Assembly: GCA_900550615.1 (NCBI GenBank)
Contig: URSX01000026.1
Coordinates: 1-19,429, forward strand
Reading direction: 5' to 3'
Source: an uncultured Eubacteriales bacterium
Lineage (GTDB): Bacteria > Bacillota > Clostridia > Oscillospirales > Oscillospiraceae
DNA length: 19,429 bases
The translations under genes were made by a program, and so were the position numbers. The notes under the pieces are model-generated. The model saw only the letters and a list, made by a program, of their open reading frames with translations. It did no database searches and was not told the origin of the DNA. This document shows positions 13,911-19,429 of the stretch, piece after piece; the stretch's first letter is position 1, and the number at the start of each line of letters is the position of its first letter.

Positions 13911-13952
13911 ATTATACACTTTTTCCTCATTTTGTCTGTGACAAAAGTCACA
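13911..13952 (-). promoter_or_regulatory. Rubrerythrin promoter with a Crp/Fnr-type palindrome
   Basis: On the minus strand TATAAT occupies 13911-13916, about 50 bases before the ATG. The perfect palindrome TGTGAC-N4-GTCACA (13937-13952) fits the Crp-family consensus TGTGA-N6-TCACA. Its centre lies about 40 bases upstream of the expected transcription start, the place used by class II activators, and no good -35 hexamer is present at normal spacing. Confidence 0.6.
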
Positions 13953-14010
13953 AACTCCATCCGTTTCCCTGGGATATTTTTTATGCGTTCTGCCCTTCTC
14001 TCTGCCAGTG

Positions 14011-14043
14011 AAAAAGGAGCCGCAGCCATGTGGCTGCGGCTCC
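14011..14043 (-). terminator. Terminator of the lysine-fermentation and CoA transferase genes
   Basis: GGAGCCGCAGCC (14016-14027) and GGCTGCGGCTCC (14032-14043) form a perfect 12-bp stem with a 4-base loop. On the minus strand five T follow (14011-14015). It lies about 70 bases after the atoA stop codon. Confidence 0.92.
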
Positions 14044-14116
14044 TAAACCCATCAATTGTATAGACAAATTACAGACAAAATCACGCCAAAATGCAGCGTT
14101 AAATGTCTGGTTTATG

Positions 14117-14785
14117 TCAGTCAATCATGCTCTTGAGGTTCTCGGAAACGGTGATGGGGGCAGCGGTGGCAGCCTTCACCTGATCCACGGTGAACTCGGG
14201 GTTGATCTCGGTCATGAGCAGGCCCTTGTCAGTGACTTCCAGCACACACATCTCAGTGATGATCTTGTTGACGCAGTGGGAAGCAGTCAGGGGCAGACGG
14301 CACTTCTCAAGGATCTTGGGGTTGCCCTTGGCGGTGTGCTCCATGCAGATGATGCAGTGCTTAGCACCCACGCACAGGTCCATAGCGCCGCCCATGCCGG
14401 GCATCTTCTTGCCAGGGATGATCCAGTTGGCCAGGTTGCCCTCGGCATCCACTTCCAGAGCGCCCAGGAAGCAAGCATCCACATGGCCGCCGCGAATCAG
14501 GCCGAAGTTGGTAGCGGAATCAATGAAGCCGCCGCCGAAAGCCACGCTGGCAACGCCGCCGCCGGCGTCGATGACGTGGTAGGGATCATAGTTGGCATCG
14601 CCCTCTTTGGGGGTAGCACCGGCAGAGACGATACCCAGCTCGGCGTGGATGATCAGCTCAACGCCCTCGGGCAGGTAGGAGGGGATCATGGTGGGCAGGC
14701 CGATACCCAGATTGACGACATCGCCGTCCTTCAGCTCTTTTGCGCAGCGCTTGGCAATAAAGGCTTTGATTTCAGACTTTTCCAT
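14117..14785 (-). CDS. atoA: Acid CoA-transferase subunit B (AtoA/CtfB-like)
   Basis: The 222-residue beta subunit of a class I (family I) CoA transferase. In lysine fermentation the enzyme moves CoA between acetoacetyl-CoA or butyryl-CoA and free acids. NLGIGLPTMIPSYL and GGAMDL are family blocks. The catalytic glutamate is most likely Glu49 in IIHAELGIVSAG; the usual motif reads SENG, so the residues on both sides differ here although the glutamate remains. The start overlaps the stop of atoD by one base (TAATG), as usual for such subunit pairs. The acid partner cannot be read from the sequence; butyrate, acetate or acetoacetate are the likely ones from context. Confidence 0.88.
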   Translation of the reverse strand: MEKSEIKAFIAKRCAKELKDGDVVNLGIGLPTMIPSYLPEGVELIIHAELGIVSAGATPKEGDANYDPYHVIDAGGGVASVAFGGGFIDSATNFGLIRGGHVDACFLGALEVDAEGNLANWIIPGKKMPGMGGAMDLCVGAKHCIICMEHTAKGNPKILEKCRLPLTASHCVNKIITEMCVLEVTDKGLLMTEINPEFTVDQVKAATAAPITVSENLKSMID

Positions 14786-15477
14786 TACTTTCTGTCTCCT
14801 TCCACGATGTAGTCAACGCACATACCATAGGTATGAATGTTCTCGGGCTCGATATCGCCCACGGGGACGATGTACTCACACTCGGCAATAACGGTGTCAG
14901 CAGCGGTGGCCATGACAACATTGAAGTTGCGCATGGTGCCCTTGTACCAGCAGTTACCGAACTCATCGCACTTGTAGGTGCCCAGCAGAGCAAAGTCAGC
15001 ATGGATGGGCTTCATCTTCAAATACTGCTTGCCGTCGATGGTCTCCTTGCCCATGCAGAAGGGGCTCTCCTCGATAAGGGTATCCACGCCCACGGGAGTC
15101 AGCACACCGCCCAGACCGGCGCCGCCGGCACGGATGCACTCAGCCAGAGTGCCCTGGGGCAGCAGGTTCACTTCCAGAGTGCCCTCGGTGTTCTGCTGGC
15201 CCACCTCGGGGGTCATGCCCACATGGGTGGCGATGACGCGCTTGACCTGGTGGTTATGGATCAGCTCGGCAATGCCGAAGAACTCCTCACCCTTGGGGCC
15301 CACAGCGCGGCCCATATCATTGGCGATGAGAGTCAGGTCCTTGGTGCCCAGCTTCACCAGCTCCTTCACGATGGCACGGGCCTGGCCGCAGGCCAGGAAG
15401 CCACCGCACATAATGGTGGCACCATCGGGGATCATTTTTGCTGCCTCAGCGGCAGTCAGTACAGGTTTCTTTGCCAT
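14785..15477 (-). CDS. atoD: Acid CoA-transferase subunit A (AtoD/CtfA-like)
   Basis: The 230-residue alpha subunit. Its N terminus has the glycine-rich CoA-binding stretch (DGATIMCGGFLACGQ), followed by DLTLIANDMG, the VKRVIATHVGMTPEV block and NLLPQGTLAECIRAGGAG, all characteristic. It pairs with the product of the overlapping downstream gene. AAGGAGG lies seven bases before the ATG. It has its own strong promoter at 15535-15563, inside the 118-base gap after the cobalamin adenosyltransferase gene, so the transferase can be made independently of the aminomutases as well as by read-through from them. Confidence 0.9.
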   Translation of the reverse strand: MAKKPVLTAAEAAKMIPDGATIMCGGFLACGQARAIVKELVKLGTKDLTLIANDMGRAVGPKGEEFFGIAELIHNHQVKRVIATHVGMTPEVGQQNTEGTLEVNLLPQGTLAECIRAGGAGLGGVLTPVGVDTLIEESPFCMGKETIDGKQYLKMKPIHADFALLGTYKCDEFGNCWYKGTMRNFNVVMATAADTVIAECEYIVPVGDIEPENIHTYGMCVDYIVEGDRK

Positions 15478-15534
15478 TTCTATTCCTCCTTATTAATGTA
15501 AGGGTCTTCAATAATGGGTTAAAATTGCCAATTC

Positions 15535-15563
15535 ATTATAGCATGATACAGGGATGAGCACAA
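15535..15563 (-). promoter_or_regulatory. Internal promoter of the CoA transferase genes
   Basis: On the minus strand TTGTGC (15558-15563), a 17-base spacer and a perfect TATAAT (15535-15540) with TGC before it (extended -10). The expected start leaves a leader of about 50 bases before atoD. Confidence 0.78.
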
Positions 15564-15595
15564 GAGAAATCGGAAAGTTCTCCGTCTCCTCCGCC

Positions 15596-16126
15596 TCAGA
15601 ATTCCACGCCGACACGGGCGTTGAGCCCCTTGTCGAAGGGGTGACGGACCTTCTGCATGCGGGTGATGTAGTCAGCCAGCGGGTCCGTGCAGGGCGTGGG
15701 TGCCCGGCCGGTCATGACCACCTCCAGATCCTCCGGCCGATTCCTCAAAAACTCGGCCAGCTCCTCATCGCTGATCATTCCCAGTGACACAGCGTCCAGC
15801 ACCTCGTCCATCACCAAAAGCTTGGCGTGATATTTCTTCACAGCCTCCAGTGTGTCGAGAAAATGCTGCTGCACTTGCCGCTGATACTCCGTCTTTTCCC
15901 CCTCGTCCATCTGGAAGACGAACTTGCAGGTGGTCGTGGGCGCCGGAACATAATGGTAATTGGGCAGATTGCGGAGCACATTCAGCTCGCCGCTGGTAGA
16001 GCCCTTCAAAAACTGACTCAGAACCACCGGCCAGCCCCGGCCGCAGGAGCGAACACTCAGGCCAATGGCCGCAGTGGTCTTCCCTTTTCCGTCTCCGCAG
16101 TAAATGTGAACTTTTGCCTTTTCCAT
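15596..16126 (-). CDS. cobO: Cob(I)alamin adenosyltransferase (CobA/CobO/BtuR type)
   Basis: The 176-residue enzyme transfers the adenosyl group of ATP to reduced corrinoid, giving adenosylcobalamin. The P-loop GDGKGKTTAAIGL near the N terminus, the SQFLKGSTSGE block, LLVMDEVLDAVSLGMI and VVMTGRAPTP are typical of the CobA family. The open frame begins at 16198, but the ATG at 16126 has AGGAGG six bases upstream and starts the product at the conserved MEKAKVHIYCGDGKGK, so I use it. It lies directly behind kamE, whose enzyme needs this cofactor, so it probably supplies or repairs the cofactor for lysine 5,6-aminomutase. Confidence 0.92.
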   Translation of the reverse strand: MEKAKVHIYCGDGKGKTTAAIGLSVRSCGRGWPVVLSQFLKGSTSGELNVLRNLPNYHYVPAPTTTCKFVFQMDEGEKTEYQRQVQQHFLDTLEAVKKYHAKLLVMDEVLDAVSLGMISDEELAEFLRNRPEDLEVVMTGRAPTPCTDPLADYITRMQKVRHPFDKGLNARVGVEF

Positions 16127-16151
16127 TGTGTTCCTCCTGTTTTGTACAGAC

Positions 16152-16188
16152 CAGACGGCCACGAAAGAATTTCTCTCATGGCCGCCTG
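16152..16188 (-). promoter_or_regulatory. Stem-loop between kamE and the adenosyltransferase gene
   Basis: In the 73-base gap, 16152-16161 pairs with 16179-16188 over ten base pairs (one G-U on the transcript) around a 17-base loop. No T-run follows on the minus strand, so it is not a normal terminator. It could stabilise the upstream message or lower expression of the next gene. Confidence 0.5.
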
Positions 16189-16199
16189 ATGATTGCATC

Positions 16200-16988
16200 T
16201 TATTTCATGCCGCGCTTGACCATTTCGGTCACAGCGAAGCTGGCCACATCATCGGCATACTTTCCGGCGCCGAAGCCGGCATCATAGCCCAGCTCCTTTG
16301 CCAGCTCATGAGTGATTCGGGGACCGCCGCAGCAGACCACGAACTTGTCACGCAGGCCCTCGGCCTCCAGCAGCTCAATGAGGTTGGTGAGGTTCTGGAT
16401 ATGAACGTCCTTCTGGGTGACGGTCTGGGAAACCAGCAGCACGTCGGCGTGCAGCTCCAGAGCCTTCTTGATGAACTCCTCATTGGGAACCTGAGAACCC
16501 AGGTTGTAAGCCTCGATCATCTCGTAGCGCTCCAGGCCATAGTGGCCGGCAAAGCCCTTGCGGTTCATGATAGCATCGATGCCCACGGTGTGCGCGTCGG
16601 TACCGGTAGAGGCACCCACCATCACGACCTTGCGGCCGATATTCTCACGGATATAGTCGTTGGTGTCTTCCATGCTCATGACATCGGACTCCACAGTGAT
16701 CACATGGATGTCCTCATAGTTCACGGTGTGCACGCAGCTGCCGTAGACGACATAGAAGGTGAACTCCTTGTCCAGTGCATGGTGATAGGCCACGTTGGGC
16801 TCTTCCAGGCCCATTTTCTTGGCGATCTGACGGGCAGCCTCTTCGCCGCGCTCGTCGTCCTTGATGGGCAGAGTAAAGCTTGTCTGCACCTTACCATCGT
16901 TCATGGTATCGCCGTAAGGCTTCAGGCGGGTCAGATCCAGCGTGGTATCGAAGTCGATTTTATGGGTATTATACAGTCCGCTGCTCAT
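16200..16988 (-). CDS. kamE: Lysine 5,6-aminomutase beta subunit (cobalamin-binding)
   Basis: The 262-residue beta subunit carries the Rossmann-type cobalamin domain. The motif DxHxxG is Asp131-Ala-His133-Thr-Val-Gly136, and Lys144 in NRKGFAGHYGLE lies where the enzyme from Acetoanaerobium (Clostridium) sticklandii binds PLP (Lys144 beta) and its lower-axial His133 beta; the numbering agrees exactly with what I remember. The enzyme moves the terminal amino group of lysine or beta-lysine from carbon 6 to carbon 5. The start overlaps the kamD stop by four bases (ATGA). C-terminal blocks VLLVSQTVTQKDVHIQN and CCGGPRITHELAKELGYDAGFG fit the family. Confidence 0.96.
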   Translation of the reverse strand: MSSGLYNTHKIDFDTTLDLTRLKPYGDTMNDGKVQTSFTLPIKDDERGEEAARQIAKKMGLEEPNVAYHHALDKEFTFYVVYGSCVHTVNYEDIHVITVESDVMSMEDTNDYIRENIGRKVVMVGASTGTDAHTVGIDAIMNRKGFAGHYGLERYEMIEAYNLGSQVPNEEFIKKALELHADVLLVSQTVTQKDVHIQNLTNLIELLEAEGLRDKFVVCCGGPRITHELAKELGYDAGFGAGKYADDVASFAVTEMVKRGMK

Positions 16989-18547
16989 TCTGCTGCCACC
17001 TTACCTTTCATGACTTCAACGAAGGGATTGAAGTATTTGTCGTCCTTGACCACAACGCCGCTCAGGCCCTTGCCGCCATCCTTGGGGCGCTTCACATCGG
17101 CGAAAATGCCCTTCTCGATGGTGGTGAACAGGCCCAGCTTCTCGATCTCAGTCAGCAGGTCGGCGGCCTTGGTCAGCACCTCGTTGGCACGGTTGCGGAT
17201 GATGCCGTTCTCTTTGTAGGTCAACTCACTGCCCAGATCCTTCATGGTACGGAAGATGTACTGCGCGTTCTCAATGGACAGAGCGCGGTCAGACATGAAG
17301 GGGGTGTGAATGGCCTCGGTCATCATGCCCAGCAGGCACAGGCGCTGATTGGTCAGAATGGTGACCATGTTGAACAGAGCGTCCTGGATGTGACCGCGGA
17401 AGATATTACCGGTCATGAACTTGGTGGGAGGCATGTACTTCAGAGGCGCGTTGGGGAAAATCTCACGGGCCATCTGTGCCTGGGCCAGCTCATACAGGAA
17501 GGTGTTCTCCACAGAGGGATCCATCTCAAAGGCGTGGCCCAGACCCATCTGCTCCTCACGCATACCGGCGTCCCGGGCAAAGGCCTCGTTCAGGAACTGG
17601 GAGGCCAGAACGGTGTGGGCGGCGGTGATAGCGTCATCGGTGGTCAGATAGTTATCCTCACCGGTGTTGATGATAACGCCGGCATAGCCATTGATGACGC
17701 GGGAGAAATACTGGTCAACGATGGTGCGCTGCATGTTGATGTCGCGGAAGAGGATGCCGTACAGAGCATCGTTCAGCATAACGTCCAGGCGCTCCAGAGC
17801 ACCCATGGCAGCGATCTCAGGCATGCAGAGGCCGGAGCAGTAGTTGCACAGGCGGATGTAGCGGTGCTGCTCCTCGCCCACTTCGTCCAGAGCGGCGCGC
17901 ATCAGGCGGAAGTTCTCCTGGGTAGCGTAGGTGCCGCCGAAGCCCTCGGTGGTAGCGCCGTAGGGCACATAGTCCAGCAGAGACTGGCCGGTAGTACGGA
18001 TCACAGCGATGATATCGGCACCCTGCTTGGCACCGGCCTTGGCCTGGATGATATCTTCATAGATATTACCGGTGGCCACGATGATATACAGGTAAGGGCC
18101 TTCCTTGTCGCCCCACTCCTTCAGGTAAGCGTTGCGCTTGGCAACGTTCTTGTTGATGCGCTCCACGGTGGCGTTCACCACGGGGGTGATAGCCGCGCGG
18201 ATCTCGCTGTCGGAATGAGCGGGGAGCTTGCTGAGGTCCAGTTCGCCGCTGTCCACAGCCTCTGCCACGCCCTGGGGATCCTTACCGGTCTCCACCATAG
18301 CGTTACCCACGGCCCATGCAGCGCCGGCAGGCAGCAGAGAGGTTGCCAGCAGATGATCCACCAGCACATTGGGCATGGGGACATCCATTTCATTTACGCC
18401 GTCGATGCCCAGCAGGCGGCAGACGGCGCGCTCCACGGTGACCGTGGTGTGCTGGTCAATGAAACCCTGGACATCCGCTGCCACATGGGCAGCGGATGCA
18501 CGGGCTCTCTCGACCAATTCCATATTCAAGCCGAGTTTGCTTTCCAT
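16985..18547 (-). CDS. kamD: Lysine 5,6-aminomutase alpha subunit
   Basis: The 520-residue alpha subunit forms the TIM barrel that holds the substrate and the PLP phosphate. Recognisable blocks include LGIDGVNEMDVPMPNVLVDHL, GPYLYIIVATGNIYEDI, VIRTTGQSLLDYVPYGATTEGFGGT and LKYMPPTKFMTGNIFRGHIQDALFNMV, all typical of KamD. With KamE it converts beta-lysine to 3,5-diaminohexanoate by a radical mechanism that starts with adenosylcobalamin cleavage. The ribosome site AGAGGT lies six bases before the ATG, and the gene starts 16 bases after the kamA stop. The opposite strand stays open over more than 600 codons, which is a by-product of codon bias and not a gene. Confidence 0.96.
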   Translation of the reverse strand: MESKLGLNMELVERARASAAHVAADVQGFIDQHTTVTVERAVCRLLGIDGVNEMDVPMPNVLVDHLLATSLLPAGAAWAVGNAMVETGKDPQGVAEAVDSGELDLSKLPAHSDSEIRAAITPVVNATVERINKNVAKRNAYLKEWGDKEGPYLYIIVATGNIYEDIIQAKAGAKQGADIIAVIRTTGQSLLDYVPYGATTEGFGGTYATQENFRLMRAALDEVGEEQHRYIRLCNYCSGLCMPEIAAMGALERLDVMLNDALYGILFRDINMQRTIVDQYFSRVINGYAGVIINTGEDNYLTTDDAITAAHTVLASQFLNEAFARDAGMREEQMGLGHAFEMDPSVENTFLYELAQAQMAREIFPNAPLKYMPPTKFMTGNIFRGHIQDALFNMVTILTNQRLCLLGMMTEAIHTPFMSDRALSIENAQYIFRTMKDLGSELTYKENGIIRNRANEVLTKAADLLTEIEKLGLFTTIEKGIFADVKRPKDGGKGLSGVVVKDDKYFNPFVEVMKGKVAAE

Positions 18548-18563
18548 ATTTGTACCTCTTTAA

Positions 18564-19429
18564 TTACTTCTTCACATGGCGCTCGTTGCGCAGCAGCTTG
18601 GTGGGCTCCAGATAACGCTGCTTGGTGCCCTGGGCGACCCATGCAACACCGGTCTTCTCAGCAACCTTCTTGCCCATGCAGACGTCGCAGTGGCAGTTCT
18701 GCTCATAGTGGGCGGGCTCGGTGTAAGAGGTGATAACGCCCTCGAAGTTACGCAGAATGACCTTGCGGGGAGTCTGAGAAATGAGGTAGGTGGGCATAAC
18801 GGGCGTCTTGCCGCCGCCGCCGGGAGCATCCACCACGAAGGTGGGCACGCAGTAGCCGGAGGTATGGCCACGCAGAGCTTCCATAATCTCGATACCCTTG
18901 GAAACGGGGGTACGGAAGTGGCTCAGGCCCAGGGAAGGATCGCAGGCATAGATGTAGTAGGGACGCACGCGCATCTGCACCAGGCCGTGGACCAGATCCA
19001 TCATGACATGGACGCAGTCATTCACGCCTGCCAGCAGCACGGACTGGTTGCCCAGGGGGATACCGGCGTCAGCCAGCATCGCGCAGGCCTTGGCAGCCTC
19101 GGGAGTGATCTCGTTGGGGTGGTTGAAGTGGGTGTTCAGCCACACGGGGTGATACTTCTTCAGCATGTTGCACAGCTCCGGAGTGATACGCTGGGGGCAC
19201 ACCACGGGGGTGCGGGAGCCCAGACGGACGATCTCCACATGGGGGATGGCGCGCACGCGCTTGATGATGTACTCCAGCACATCGTCATCCACCATCAGGC
19301 TGTCGCCGCCGGAGAGCAGCACATCGCGAACCTCGGGATGAGCGGCCACATAGTCGATGCACTTGTCGATCTGGGCCATGGGCACTTCGCAGTCATTCTG
19401 ACCGGCGAAACGGCGGCGGGTGCAGTGAC
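18564..19429 (-). CDS. kamA: L-lysine 2,3-aminomutase, 5' end beyond the window
   Basis: A radical-SAM PLP enzyme that turns L-lysine into beta-lysine, the first step of lysine fermentation. The reading frame stays open to the window edge: the visible part begins HCTRRRFAGQNDCEVPMAQ, so it includes the last cysteine of the CxxxCxxC iron-sulfur motif and lacks the first two. LLSGGDSL (SAM-binding GGD), VDAPGGGGKTP (PLP lysine) and the zinc ligands CHCDVC near the C terminus are present. The GTG and ATG codons near 19385 are internal, not starts. About 130 N-terminal residues are outside the window. The gene precedes kamD by 16 bases and is part of the same operon. Confidence 0.96.
   Translation of the reverse strand, partial: HCTRRRFAGQNDCEVPMAQIDKCIDYVAAHPEVRDVLLSGGDSLMVDDDVLEYIIKRVRAIPHVEIVRLGSRTPVVCPQRITPELCNMLKKYHPVWLNTHFNHPNEITPEAAKACAMLADAGIPLGNQSVLLAGVNDCVHVMMDLVHGLVQMRVRPYYIYACDPSLGLSHFRTPVSKGIEIMEALRGHTSGYCVPTFVVDAPGGGGKTPVMPTYLISQTPRKVILRNFEGVITSYTEPAHYEQNCHCDVCMGKKVAEKTGVAWVAQGTKQRYLEPTKLLRNERHVKK

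Noticed and set aside
16880..18733. 617-codon open frame on the plus strand across kamD
   Set aside because: It is antisense to the unmistakable KamD coding region, has low-complexity His/Gly/Gln-rich composition and no family motifs. It follows from the codon bias of kamD.
1..19429. CRISPR arrays, tRNA or rRNA genes, transposases, prophage genes
   Set aside because: No regularly spaced repeats, no cloverleaf or rRNA-like sequence, and no mobile-element protein were seen in reading both strands.

Overview
The window looks like chromosomal DNA of a GC-rich, strictly anaerobic member of the Clostridia, most likely of the Oscillospiraceae type (relatives of Intestinimonas or Flavonifractor). 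The reasons are the Firmicutes-type housekeeping genes (RqcH, Mini-III, AbrB-like regulator), strong AGGAGG ribosome binding sites, oxygen-defence and redox genes of anaerobes (rubrerythrin, ferredoxin-thioredoxin-reductase-like protein) and a lysine-fermentation gene set. The genus is an inference from gene content; no phylogenetic marker was compared.

Layout. Positions 147-3327 (minus strand) hold a compact operon: rhomboid protease, signal peptidase II, Mini-ribonuclease III and the ribosome quality-control factor RqcH. It diverges from a plus-strand endonuclease/exonuclease/phosphatase-family protein at 3414-4484; the two promoters appear to overlap at one shared -10 region. Positions 4485-4951 are a gene-free stretch of 467 bases that is not empty. 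It holds a terminator, a set of 11-base tandem repeats next to a -10 box, a possible structured RNA with a pseudoknot, a bidirectional terminator, and a 130-base inverted-repeat element. Positions 4952-6559 (minus) are an AbrB-like regulator followed by an ABC ATPase and its permease. rsmA follows at 6695-7558 (plus) and converges, through a shared terminator, on U32 peptidase and mltG (7618-10022, minus). A 43-residue cysteine-rich membrane peptide with its own terminator sits at 10131-10262 (plus), then tmk (minus).

After an 81-base nested palindromic element (11065-11145) come a 3-methyladenine DNA glycosylase and a HAD phosphatase (plus), abutting thioredoxin and an FTR-like iron-sulfur disulfide reductase (minus), then rubrerythrin (minus) with a Crp/Fnr-type palindrome at its promoter.

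The right end (14117-19429, minus) is part of the lysine fermentation pathway. It encodes lysine 2,3-aminomutase (cut by the window edge), both subunits of the adenosylcobalamin-dependent 5,6-aminomutase, a cobalamin adenosyltransferase that can make its cofactor, and a two-subunit CoA transferase with its own promoter. A strong terminator closes the run. Together these would take L-lysine to beta-lysine and 3,5-diaminohexanoate, and later exchange CoA between acid intermediates. The cleavage and dehydrogenase genes (kce, kdd, kal) are not in the window and may lie upstream.
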